This document shows positions 1-7,750 of a stretch of DNA of 64,000 nt, piece after piece; position 1 is the stretch's first letter; each line of letters starts with the position of its first letter. Both the position numbers and the translations under genes were made by a program. The notes beneath the pieces were generated by a model that had not been told where the DNA came from, made no database searches, and worked only from the letters and a program-made list of their open reading frames with translations. The DNA is taken from positions 1-64,000 of the IMG/VR virus record IMGVR_UViG_3300025141_016306; one strand, 5' to 3'. The stretch comes from a virus.

Positions 1-160
1 GTTGGGGCTCGAAGTCGGGCCTGCCGCGCTTCATCTCCCCCACAGCTCCATTCCAGGCCTCTAACCCGCTTAGGTAGTTGTCGAACTGTCCCTCTGTGCG
101 CAACGTCGTCTCGTGTAAAAAATACCGGGGATTAATTCTTTTTTTGTTCTTTTTTCTCAT
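1..160 (-). CDS. Partial protein of unknown function, N-terminus only
   Basis: This is the beginning of a gene that leaves the window on the left. An ATG at 158-160 opens a minus-strand frame that stays open for 53 codons to base 1, beginning MRKKNKKRINPRYFLHETT. A strong GGAGG ribosome binding site sits 7 bases before the ATG. The start lies inside the last 29 bases of the zinc-ribbon gene, in another frame, which suggests coupled translation as seen throughout this window. The visible part starts with a very basic segment and then becomes mixed and hydrophilic. I do not recognise the family, and most of the protein is out of view. Confidence 0.75.
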   Translation of the reverse strand, partial: MRKKNKKRINPRYFLHETTLRTEGQFDNYLSGLEAWNGAVGEMKRGRPDFEPQ

Positions 161-536
161 TTGGAGGCCTCCAACCTTTTAACCATCTTTCTTCGCGACC
201 TTCCACCCATTGAATATAGCATTCAAAGCAACACTCAAATTTGTTCATGTAAAGGTCGTCTTTTATCTCGAAAGAAAACGTTCCGCAAGTGGGGCATTTT
301 CTTTTATTTTTCCTAGTAATTAGATTTTTAGATACTAAAAAACCATCTTCTTCGATTTTCTCTGAATCTTCGAGCGATTTTCTTTTTTTATTATAAAACT
401 CTTTGGACTGCTTGAGATACTCTTTCTCTTTTTCATCGTCCCATAATGAGCGCGGATTTGTGATGGCCTCTTCGCCGAACTTTTTAACTATCGCCTTTTC
501 AATAGAGGCTATTTTATTGGGATCCTTTTTGCTCAT
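132..536 (-). CDS. Zinc-ribbon protein of unknown function (134 aa)
   Basis: The first 75 residues are highly charged and probably helical. A C-terminal four-cysteine zinc site follows: C81-x2-C84 and C103-x2-C106. After it comes an aromatic segment containing IQWVEGREERW. The frame could extend further upstream, but the earlier residues look like untranslated sequence rather than protein, so I place the start at the ATG at 534-536. Small zinc-ribbon proteins of this layout occur in large marine phages without a known role. DNA, RNA or protein binding are all possible. It overlaps the start of the next gene by 29 bases. Confidence 0.75.
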   Translation of the reverse strand: MSKKDPNKIASIEKAIVKKFGEEAITNPRSLWDDEKEKEYLKQSKEFYNKKRKSLEDSEKIEEDGFLVSKNLITRKNKRKCPTCGTFSFEIKDDLYMNKFECCFECYIQWVEGREERWLKGWRPPNEKKEQKKN

Positions 537-568
537 ATGCGTACAATTATAATTATGAAGCCGCCAAT

Positions 569-1027
569 TTAATTTACCTGATTTACAGCATAGACGATAA
601 CAATGGACGTAACAATCCCAGCTACTACTCCGCCGGCAAACCATAGAGACGAATAATCGTTTGTTTCGGTAGCTATCTTGCTAAGCCTTTCGATTTCCTG
701 GTCTTTTATATCTAGAAGCGCCGTATATTTTTTATCCATGGAGTCCATGGATGCCTGGCTTGTTTCAAGAAGCAAATTTAAACGAAGAATTTCCTTTTGC
801 ACCGCATATTCGATGCGCAATTCACATTCCATGTCGACGAACTCTTTCTCTGTAAAAATCTTAGCTGCAGCCACTGTGTTAAGGAGGACGCCGCTATAAG
901 GGGCGGGTTGGTCCTTTGCTATGCTTGTTATTTGAGGTTGGGGTGGGACCTCGGGTGGGTCCGCCATGGCGGCGGTTGGGATGGCCATTAACAAGACCGC
1001 TATCAATACTATAAACTTATTCAACAT
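569..1027 (-). CDS. Exported coiled-coil protein with C-terminal membrane anchor, spanin-like topology
   Basis: About 152 residues. It has a clear N-terminal signal peptide (MLNKFIVLIAVLLMAIPTAAMA, cut here only at a likely AMA site), then a Pro-rich stretch, then a long heptad-like helical region (roughly 60-120), then a hydrophobic C-terminal segment of about 20 residues ending in VIVYAVNQVN. Signal plus coiled coil plus C-terminal anchor is the topology of a unimolecular spanin, which joins inner and outer membranes in the last step of lysis. No lipobox cysteine is present, so this is not a standard one. The start is uncertain: an in-frame ATG at 1039 is also possible. It overlaps the neighbouring TM-plus-coiled-coil gene, supporting a shared lysis role. 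Function is inferred from topology only. Confidence 0.6.
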   Translation of the reverse strand: MLNKFIVLIAVLLMAIPTAAMADPPEVPPQPQITSIAKDQPAPYSGVLLNTVAAAKIFTEKEFVDMECELRIEYAVQKEILRLNLLLETSQASMDSMDKKYTALLDIKDQEIERLSKIATETNDYSSLWFAGGVVAGIVTSIVIVYAVNQVN

Positions 1028-1418
1028 ACTCCAACCCATATTTGTCGGCTAGCAATTGCGCCAACTCATCAGGTTTATCATAATACTTTTCAATCATTTC
1101 TTTAAGCTCTTTCTTTTTTTGCGCGTCCAACTCTTCTTGATCTTCTGAATGTTTTTCTTCCAACTTGGAGGCAAGGTCGTTATACTTCTTTAAGATCTTG
1201 TCTCGCTTTTCAAGCTCTTCTCTGTGCGCTTCATTAATGGCCTCGATCTGTTTGCGATAAGATTCATTGCGAACTTCTAGTACCTCCTGGGCGGCGCCTT
1301 TTCTCCGAAAAAAGGACCATAACACAATTGTATAAAGCACAATGGCGGGCACATACCAATTATGCTTAAGCCATATGCCAATCTTTTTTAATGTAACCCA
1401 TGCGGTTTTAAGGAACAT
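1017..1418 (-). CDS. Small membrane protein with periplasmic-type coiled coil, i-spanin-like
   Basis: About 133 residues. One transmembrane segment lies near the N-terminus (around NWYVPAIVLYTIVLWSFF), followed by RRKG and then some 85 residues of highly charged heptad-like helix (many E, K and L), and a short tail. This is the layout of Rz-type inner-membrane spanins, though similar layouts also occur in unrelated phage membrane proteins. I chose the ATG at 1416-1418 because AAAGG lies 6 bases upstream; the ATG two codons earlier has AAAGG directly against it. It overlaps the genes on both sides by about 10 bases. With the holin-like genes 550-1190 bases upstream it fits a lysis cassette. 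No sequence motif proves this. Confidence 0.6.
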   Translation of the reverse strand: MFLKTAWVTLKKIGIWLKHNWYVPAIVLYTIVLWSFFRRKGAAQEVLEVRNESYRKQIEAINEAHREELEKRDKILKKYNDLASKLEEKHSEDQEELDAQKKKELKEMIEKYYDKPDELAQLLADKYGLEYVE

Positions 1419-1773
1419 ATTCATCCTTTAACTCTTTAAGCTCGTCGTGGATGGCCTCTTCAAGCCATTCTGTGGTTGTTCCAAGTTTGTCTGCATGACC
1501 CTTGGCGTCACCAAAATAATCATTCATGTAAGGCATCAACACCTTTTCGAACTCTGCGACAACATCGCTAGCGACGCCTGCTATGCCTTCATCATGATCC
1601 TCGATGGCGATGTAATGATTTTGCACAATAAGCGCGCCTATTTCGTTGGTGATCTCCACCAAATCCATCGAATTTCTGCCTTGCTCAATGACATCAGCTA
1701 TCTCGGGCATCTGCCGTAAAGCGCGCAGTTCTTCGCGAATTATCTGCTTTAAACGTGATTGTGTAATTTTCAT
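1408..1773 (-). CDS. Hypothetical acidic helical protein with MKITQSRLKQIIREEL N-terminus
   Basis: 121 residues, soluble and acidic, mostly helical. Its first 16 residues (MKITQSRLKQIIREEL) form a basic amphipathic helix that I recognise as a recurring N-terminal tag on otherwise unrelated proteins of large marine phages. Its role is not known to me; a targeting or cleaved leader function is a guess. The rest has no recognised motif. The start ATG overlaps the stop of the upstream gene as ATGA (1770-1773), with GGAG 9 bases before it. It sits among membrane proteins of the presumed lysis cassette but has no membrane segment itself. Confidence 0.6.
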   Translation of the reverse strand: MKITQSRLKQIIREELRALRQMPEIADVIEQGRNSMDLVEITNEIGALIVQNHYIAIEDHDEGIAGVASDVVAEFEKVLMPYMNDYFGDAKGHADKLGTTTEWLEEAIHDELKELKDEYVP

Positions 1774-1961
1774 CGGCCGTGTCTCCAGCGGCTGGCGATA
1801 TCAGCAAGACCCTCTAGCCCGATATAGGCCAAAGAAATAGCCACCCAGTCTTCAGAAGCTAATGGTACGTTGTCCATAAACATAAAAATAGTGGCAGTAC
1901 CCCATACCATCAGCTTCCGCGACATTATCTTACTTAAAGCCGTATCTAAAACTTGCTTCAT
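1770..1961 (-). CDS. Small membrane protein, holin-like candidate
   Basis: 63 residues. A hydrophobic stretch around KLMVWGTATIFMFMDNV is followed by a second moderately hydrophobic one around WVAISLAYIGLEGLADIA, and a basic C-terminus (SRWRHGR). Small proteins of this kind, with two weak membrane segments, are common next to holin-like genes in marine T4-like phages. GAGG sits about 10 bases before the ATG. It overlaps the next gene by four bases (ATGA). Lysis timing is the likely setting, but a general membrane role cannot be excluded. Confidence 0.55.
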   Translation of the reverse strand: MKQVLDTALSKIMSRKLMVWGTATIFMFMDNVPLASEDWVAISLAYIGLEGLADIASRWRHGR

Positions 1962-1972
1962 AAAAACTTACC

Positions 1973-2209
1973 TCACGGCTCGGATTTTCTAGAAAGGATG
2001 GTCAACAATACCCATGCGGCTACGAGGCCAACAAGACCTTCGCTTCCAAGAGTTTTGGTGATGGCTACCACATTTCCAACAACATCCACTGGGAAAAATG
2101 CCGTCTGTGTGCCAAAGAGAACTTGCAATACGACTGCTAACGCTAAAATCGAAACACTGAGGTCCACTAGCTGTTTTGCCCAGCCGGTTGCTTTTTGTAA
2201 ATATTCCAT
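1973..2209 (-). CDS. Two-pass small membrane protein, putative holin
   Basis: 78 residues with an amphipathic N-terminus (MEYLQKATGWAKQLVDL), a first membrane segment (about 18-36, VSILALAVVLQVLFG), a short loop, a second membrane segment (about 56-72, GLVGLVAAWVLLTIL) and a charged tail (SRKSEP). This size and topology fit a class II holin, which makes lesions in the inner membrane at the end of infection. An ideal AAAGGAG lies 8 bases before the start. No endolysin lies next to it in this window, so the assignment rests on topology and on its small membrane-protein neighbours. Confidence 0.6.
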   Translation of the reverse strand: MEYLQKATGWAKQLVDLSVSILALAVVLQVLFGTQTAFFPVDVVGNVVAITKTLGSEGLVGLVAAWVLLTILSRKSEP

Positions 2210-2220
2210 ATTGATTCTCC

Positions 2221-2248
2221 TTTATGGTTAGTTTAATTAGTCCATAAA
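2221..2248 (-). other. Inverted repeat upstream of the putative holin gene
   Basis: A perfect 7-base inverted repeat, TTTATGG and CCATAAA, with a 14-base loop, fills the 41-base gap between the beta-helix gene and the putative holin. In the mRNA its downstream arm ends directly against the GGAG of the holin ribosome binding site. It is AT-rich and has no strong T-run, so it is a poor terminator. It could affect ribosome access to the holin start, or be chance. Confidence 0.3.
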
Positions 2249-2250
2249 TT

Positions 2251-3582
2251 TTATTCTATCACGGTTTTAGGATCGGTGCCCTGAGTGGCCACGTAAGCCA
2301 CTGTTCGCCTTCTTATTCCGGGTGGCCCAGCCACTGCGTAAGAGAAAGGAAGATTGCCAGGATCGGATGTCAATATCCCGTCATATGCGCCGGCATCGCC
2401 GGATCCTTCTGACATTCCCGTAAAGCATCCCATATAATAAGAAGCATCCTCACCTTCGGGGGCATATTGGTATTGTGAAGGTTGTTGGAGATATTTGTTA
2501 ATAACGAAGGTGTCTGAAAAGTCGGGGTAACTTGAGACCGTTTCAGAGTTCCATGCTTGGTTGGTGACTGTTCGGCTGCTTCCGCTTATATCAGTGGTTA
2601 TGCCCTCGTAAGCTGAGCCGCGCTGCGAAAGTACGCTGTCGCTTTGAAGAATATAACTTCCTATGACTGCAGACATTGGATTGGCGTTAATAGCGCTGGA
2701 ATCCTGAAACCCTACGTCTCCAATATCGTTCAATTCAAGATCCCCTGTGCCGGCTGAACCGTTTGCATCGTTGGCCTGGTTTCTCCATCGTGCGGTTCCC
2801 GCGTATACGGCGCAATAGGAGTGATCGTCTGATGCAACTCCGTAATCTGCATATGAACTCGTGGCGACGACTATAGAATTAATTATTTTCCCGATTCGCA
2901 CGATAGGGATCGCATCGATGTCGCCTGTGGGTCTCGCAATGAAAGTGCAAAAGCTAGCTGTGCAGGTAAGGTCATTAAAGGAGTTGAGGAGCATGTCATC
3001 ATATGGCAATGTGCCCGTTATAAGACAATTGTTGAATTTGGCGAATTGGTTGACGCGAATGGCGTCGGTGCCGGCGGTCTTAAAAAAGAAGGCACAGCCT
3101 TCAAAGCTGGAACTCTCGTTGGTGTCCCAAGACTTTCCTTCAAGGCTGACATAAGTAAGCCTAGGGACGCTGTGGGTAAAACATCCGGACATGCTTACAA
3201 CGCGGCGGTCATCGACGGCGCTTTGATCTCCGTTGTGAAAGATATAAGAGGCGAAGTCCCCCGTCTCCAACCCTTGAAAATACGCGCCCGCCGTTATATT
3301 ACCAAATCGAACGAAATATTGCAATTGGCCCGGGCCGAGATCGGTGCCAAGAATCTGGGGCCGGCCGCGCTCACTAGCGGTATGTCGAACGGTCCAGCCA
3401 TTATAACTGAATGTGAACTCGCCTTCATAATAACGCCCCTCATCGGTAATCTCGATAATTTGATCGTGACCGCCGGCGCTGGCGCTTGTAACGGCGGCGC
3501 CGATTGTTGCAAGGGGGGTGGCCATATTTGAGGCATCGCCGGTGGCGTCCGAACCGAATGAAGAATTTACATACCAAACCAT
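2251..3582 (-). CDS. Parallel beta-helix (pectate-lyase-like fold) virion protein, possible tail fibre or spike
   Basis: 443 residues. It opens with YVNSSFGSDATGDASNMATP followed by LATIGAAV, the usual opening of right-handed beta-helix proteins, where asparagine-rich turns and short beta strands repeat. The rest is rich in G, S, T, N and D with no charged helices. Such proteins usually bind or cut polysaccharide as tail spikes or fibre parts. No catalytic residues can be assigned by eye. It lies just downstream of the Mre11-Rad50 gene, 35 bases away, and before the lysis genes. No good ribosome binding site precedes the ATG, which is unusual here and may mean low or coupled translation. Confidence 0.65.
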   Translation of the reverse strand: MVWYVNSSFGSDATGDASNMATPLATIGAAVTSASAGGHDQIIEITDEGRYYEGEFTFSYNGWTVRHTASERGRPQILGTDLGPGQLQYFVRFGNITAGAYFQGLETGDFASYIFHNGDQSAVDDRRVVSMSGCFTHSVPRLTYVSLEGKSWDTNESSSFEGCAFFFKTAGTDAIRVNQFAKFNNCLITGTLPYDDMLLNSFNDLTCTASFCTFIARPTGDIDAIPIVRIGKIINSIVVATSSYADYGVASDDHSYCAVYAGTARWRNQANDANGSAGTGDLELNDIGDVGFQDSSAINANPMSAVIGSYILQSDSVLSQRGSAYEGITTDISGSSRTVTNQAWNSETVSSYPDFSDTFVINKYLQQPSQYQYAPEGEDASYYMGCFTGMSEGSGDAGAYDGILTSDPGNLPFSYAVAGPPGIRRRTVAYVATQGTDPKTVIE

Positions 3583-3617
3583 AAGATTAATTAGTTTTTA
3601 AAGCAATTATCGCTCTT

Positions 3618-6600
3618 TTAAATTTCCATGACACGGGCATAACCGTCTTGCTTATCGATGGTTATTTGCATGTCGACGCAATCTTTTAGAGAGTCCAAAT
3701 GGGAGATGAGCAGCACCGTTTTAAAGTAAGACTTAACCAATTCTAAAATAGAAATGAACCCCTCCATATTGTCCGCGTCAAGAGCGGTTCCTGGTTCATC
3801 TAAAATAAATAAATCTGACTTTGGCAAATTGGAAACTGTCAAAAGAGCCAGGCGGATGGCCATGGCTGCAATTGTCTTTTCTGCGCCGCTTCCCATTTCT
3901 AATGGACGCGGTTCGTGACGCGGGTGTTTAATGTAAATCTTTAAGTGGCGGCCGTCATTCTCAAAAAAGACCTCAAACTCTACAACATTGGCTAGCACCT
4001 TTGCTATTTCATTGTTGATAAGAGGAAGCTTCTTCTTGATAATATCATAAGAGATGCCGTTGCTGTGTGTACATCTCATGAAAAGATCGTAAGCCGCGTA
4101 TTCTTCGCGGAGATTTAATAGCTCTTCTTTTTGCTCTTCCAATGCTGCGACCTTTTGTTCGAGAGAGCCATGCTCTTTATAAAGTTCTAGCAACTCCTGC
4201 TCGCACCCTTCCAGGTCCTTGGCGTTAATAGTGGCTGTAGCTTGTAAATCGGCCAATTGCTTAACAAGCGCCTCTTTCCCTTCGATTATCTCCTTGTTTT
4301 CATTGTATTCTTCTTCTTTTTGCTTTAGATTGTCTATTTCTTTCTCCAGAGAGCTTTTTTGAGTTTCGTCGCGCTCTAACTTAAGAGAAAGATTGAGTAT
4401 CTCCCCATCCAGGGCTTGTTTTTTCTCCAGCAGTGAATTATAGTTTGCTTGGTATTCCTCTACCTTTGTAGGGTTTAACTTCTCGATTTCATTAAGAATC
4501 GTTCCTTTTTTATCCTCCAAAGACTCTTTAATATTCTGCGTAATACTCAGGTTGTCCACAGCCACATAAGCGTCTTTGATAAACTTGCAATGAGAAAACT
4601 CGGATCCGCAAGGCACTTCCTTTAGAAGGTTGCTCTTCTTTTCTTGATTTTTTCGCTGTATGTCTAGGCTGCCGATTTCATTAATGATTTCATCGAATTC
4701 TTTCCTTTTGTCCTCGATAATCTCTTGCTTTTCTTTGACCTCTTCGATATCAAAAACATCCACAAAAGAGGTAATCTTGGTAAGCAACTCGTTGTTTTCT
4801 TCAAGGGTTGTCCCATTGGAAGCAAGGTTTCTAACAATCTCTTCTAATTCTTCGATCCGTTTCTCCAGATTCTCATGAATTTCGTCGACATCAATGATCT
4901 CGGCAGGAATTGCATCAATACGCCTTGTTAAATCGCTTGTTTCGCTCGTGAGCGCCCCAAGGTCCTTTTTGAGCTTTGCGCACTTTTTAGCATGCCTCTT
5001 CGTCTCATTTTCGTTATATAAGAGGTTCTTATAAGCCTCCGTGATCTCCTCGTTAAAGTCCCGACCTTCCAATCTTTTTAGAGCACCGCGCAAATCGGAA
5101 GCGTCGTCTTTTGCAGCTTTGTGTTTAATATCAAACATTTCCAAGTCCAAGAACTTGGCCAGGATCTCTTTGCGCTTTGTTGATCCTTCGCTGATAAAAG
5201 CAAGAGAGCCAAGCTGAGAAGACATCGACGTAAGCAGAAAATCGTCCATTGCGCCGAAATACTTGCGAATATTCCTATCGGTGTCTGAGCGCGTGAGACC
5301 ATTGAGGCTTCTGGTTTCGTCCGTCACCTCATCATAAACTTCAAAATTCAAGTCAGTCTTGGCTTCGAGCGTTTCTTCACCCTTAAGCTTTTTGACATAC
5401 TTTTCGGACTCACGAACAACTGAATATCTCTTGTTCCCGATTGAAACCGTCACAGATCCTTTGCCGGAGTCTTTATTCTGATTAATAATATTGAGGTTTT
5501 TCCTCTCATTCTTTGAAGTGCTATTAAAGAGAGTGTATAAAACACTGTCCACAATACTAGATTTTCCAGAGAAGTTTTTACCAAAGACGCCCACGATTCC
5601 GGAGAACTTTGTAAAATCAATTCCATTGTCAGCGCCATAGTTAAAAAGATTGTCCCATTCGAGACGCTCCAAACGCCAATTAATATTGCGATGAATTTCT
5701 TCTTTGTCCTCGATAAGAGAATTATACTTGGAATTTAATTTTAAAACCCGCTCCATTAATTCGTCTTCAGGTTGAAAGTCTTTTAGATACTCTTTGATAA
5801 GCTTCTTTTGCACCACCGAGTCGCGCAAGTTATCCGCCTCAATATTAGTGGCCATAGACTCGACGCTTCCGCCGGTACCGGCTGCGCGGTTCAAGAAAGT
5901 GATGTGTTCTGGCTTAAAACGATGCTTGGCGATCTCCACCGCCTTTTTCATGGCATCCAGCGATAAGTTGTTATTAGAGACAAGGCGCAGCCGCGCCTGT
6001 TCCGGAAGCTTAGTATTTCTGGGGAGGCGCCCTTTGGGAGTAAGCTCAATCGTTATAAAGGGGCGCGGATTTTCTAAAACATGATGAGTGCAGGTAAAGG
6101 TATCCCGATCTTTGATATCCCAAATCAAAAAACCCTTGTCGTTAGTCTCTCCGTGATTTTGCTGCACGGTAGAGCCTGCATAACGAATTTTTCCTTTGTG
6201 ATCTAGAATCTGGTTCGTCTTGTGGATATCCCCAAGAAACGCAAAATCGTGGCCTTCAAAGATCGATAGGTCGTCCTCGCCGTGCTCCATGACCCAACCA
6301 AGATCAGTCCTACTGTTAGATATAGCGCCATGGTAAAGAGCGATATTGATCTTTCCACTGTCTGAAGGTGAAACCCAATTATCACGATCAAACACGCTAA
6401 GAACGTTAAGGCTGTAGCTTCCATCTAAATCCTCCTCTCCGCTATTCTTTAACAAGAATAGATTTGGATTGTCTAACGCCTCTACAATGGGCGTGATGGC
6501 ATCCTGCCTGCTGCTGTTCTTGAGGTTTCCGTCATGGTTCCCCAAGATTACATAAGTAGGGGCTATAGCGGCTAACTCCACCAAAAAATGCGAACAAAGA

Positions 6601-6773
6601 TCAACAAATTCGGGAGACAGTTGCGTTTTGGTATGAGCTATGTCCCCGCAATGAATAATGTAATCTACCTTCTCTTCTCTAAGCATTTTATAAAGCTTTT
6701 CGAAGACTTTTTTGTACTCATAATGATATTTTAAATTTTTTATGTGTGTATCTGCAATGTGTGCAAATTTCAT
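3618..6773 (-). CDS. Single-chain Mre11-Rad50 (SbcD-SbcC; T4 gp47-gp46 type) recombination nuclease/ATPase
   Basis: 1051 residues carrying two proteins that are normally separate. Residues 1-340 are a Mre11-type phosphoesterase: D8 and H10 in HIADTHI, HCGD at 41-44, GNHD at 78-81, YHG at 147-149, GDIHK at 181-185. Residues about 365-1051 are a Rad50-type ATPase: P-loop GKNFSGKSS around 398-406, two long coiled-coil arms (about 570-890) around a variant zinc hook (C722 and C729), ABC signature MGSGAEK at 960-966, Walker B LFILDEPGTALD with D992 and E993, and H-loop H1025. In T4 the complex processes DNA ends for recombination-dependent replication. The Mre11 part matches T4 gp47 in length; the Rad50 part is longer than gp46. 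An in-frame ATG at codon 340 could give a separate Rad50 product. Confidence 0.93.
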   Translation of the reverse strand: MKFAHIADTHIKNLKYHYEYKKVFEKLYKMLREEKVDYIIHCGDIAHTKTQLSPEFVDLCSHFLVELAAIAPTYVILGNHDGNLKNSSRQDAITPIVEALDNPNLFLLKNSGEEDLDGSYSLNVLSVFDRDNWVSPSDSGKINIALYHGAISNSRTDLGWVMEHGEDDLSIFEGHDFAFLGDIHKTNQILDHKGKIRYAGSTVQQNHGETNDKGFLIWDIKDRDTFTCTHHVLENPRPFITIELTPKGRLPRNTKLPEQARLRLVSNNNLSLDAMKKAVEIAKHRFKPEHITFLNRAAGTGGSVESMATNIEADNLRDSVVQKKLIKEYLKDFQPEDELMERVLKLNSKYNSLIEDKEEIHRNINWRLERLEWDNLFNYGADNGIDFTKFSGIVGVFGKNFSGKSSIVDSVLYTLFNSTSKNERKNLNIINQNKDSGKGSVTVSIGNKRYSVVRESEKYVKKLKGEETLEAKTDLNFEVYDEVTDETRSLNGLTRSDTDRNIRKYFGAMDDFLLTSMSSQLGSLAFISEGSTKRKEILAKFLDLEMFDIKHKAAKDDASDLRGALKRLEGRDFNEEITEAYKNLLYNENETKRHAKKCAKLKKDLGALTSETSDLTRRIDAIPAEIIDVDEIHENLEKRIEELEEIVRNLASNGTTLEENNELLTKITSFVDVFDIEEVKEKQEIIEDKRKEFDEIINEIGSLDIQRKNQEKKSNLLKEVPCGSEFSHCKFIKDAYVAVDNLSITQNIKESLEDKKGTILNEIEKLNPTKVEEYQANYNSLLEKKQALDGEILNLSLKLERDETQKSSLEKEIDNLKQKEEEYNENKEIIEGKEALVKQLADLQATATINAKDLEGCEQELLELYKEHGSLEQKVAALEEQKEELLNLREEYAAYDLFMRCTHSNGISYDIIKKKLPLINNEIAKVLANVVEFEVFFENDGRHLKIYIKHPRHEPRPLEMGSGAEKTIAAMAIRLALLTVSNLPKSDLFILDEPGTALDADNMEGFISILELVKSYFKTVLLISHLDSLKDCVDMQITIDKQDGYARVMEI

Positions 6774-6783
6774 ATTTTCCCCA

Positions 6784-7707
6784 CTATCGGCACGATGAAA
6801 AAATAAAATTTTCGAAACTCATCGGTACCGCTCCTTCTCTTAGTTTCTCGACCTCTGCTGGGCTAAGAGACCCTATATCTTCAACGTCGGAGGTATCCAT
6901 CTGGTAAACCTCCAGCCCATATTCTAACATATTTTTAATCACTCGTAAAGACTTTTGTAGCGCATCATCGTCGAAGCCTACATAGACCGGTGGCTGTTTC
7001 TCCACGAGCCTAGAAAACAATTTTGATTTAATGTTTATTGTTGAACCTAGAATGCAAATTGAGTTCCGCGCTTTGAGCGCGTCGAACGGTCCCTCTACTA
7101 AAATTACGGGCTTGTTCCAGTCGACTAAAAGCTCGTTAAAGACCACGTTTTTGGACACGCGTGGGTTTTTATATTTATAACTGTCGCCGGTGTAGGTGCG
7201 CCCAACAAAGTAATTGCAGTAGCCCTCCTCGTCAAAAGAGGGGATAATGATACGATTGCGATACTCACCGCTAGCGCAGAATCCCAACTTATAATAGCGG
7301 ATCGACTCCATCGTAATACCGCGATCAGCCAGATATCCCATGGGGCGCACGGCTTCGCGAGAAAGGTTCGAAGCACCCAGGAAGACAAATTCTTCCGGAA
7401 GCTCAAGTCGTTGATTTTCTTCGACTATCTCTTCTTTTTCGAAAAGAGAGCCCATTTCTGACATGTCAATTTGATTAGTCAACTGGTACCATTTTTTAAG
7501 GAGATCCCCGTGACCGAAGCGACGAACGAGACGTTGAAGGCTCTTGCCCTTGCTATCGCACACCCAACACTTATAGACTCCCAAGTTTAAATTAATTGAA
7601 AGCTTTTTCTTGTAGTGTTTGCAATACGGACACTCAAACAAATACTCTTCGCGAGATTTGTAATAAGGGCCAAGGATTTCTTTAAGTATATTAAGCTTTT
7701 CTTTCAT
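6784..7707 (-). CDS. DNA primase with CHC2-type zinc finger and TOPRIM domain (T4 gp61-like role)
   Basis: 307 residues. The N-terminal zinc-binding domain shows C26-x2-C29 and C47-x2-C50, and the C-terminal TOPRIM domain shows LVEGPFDA (E205, G206) and GFDDDA (D246-D248), the metal-binding acidic residues of primases. It makes RNA primers for lagging-strand synthesis. At about 300 residues it is the size of phage primases that act with a separate helicase; no helicase domain is fused. It starts 76 bases... directly after a 43-base gap below the RuvC-like gene and ends 10 bases before the Mre11-Rad50 gene, so the three form a DNA-processing block. Confidence 0.88.
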   Translation of the reverse strand: MKEKLNILKEILGPYYKSREEYLFECPYCKHYKKKLSINLNLGVYKCWVCDSKGKSLQRLVRRFGHGDLLKKWYQLTNQIDMSEMGSLFEKEEIVEENQRLELPEEFVFLGASNLSREAVRPMGYLADRGITMESIRYYKLGFCASGEYRNRIIIPSFDEEGYCNYFVGRTYTGDSYKYKNPRVSKNVVFNELLVDWNKPVILVEGPFDALKARNSICILGSTINIKSKLFSRLVEKQPPVYVGFDDDALQKSLRVIKNMLEYGLEVYQMDTSDVEDIGSLSPAEVEKLREGAVPMSFENFIFSSCR

Positions 7708-7750
7708 ATGGAATCGTGCTCGTTCTAAACATATTGTTTAATACTTTACA

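Noticed and set aside
7160-7180. TATAAATA-type late promoter on the minus strand
   Set aside because: The string lies deep inside the primase coding region, far from any gene start, and similar strings occur inside other genes.
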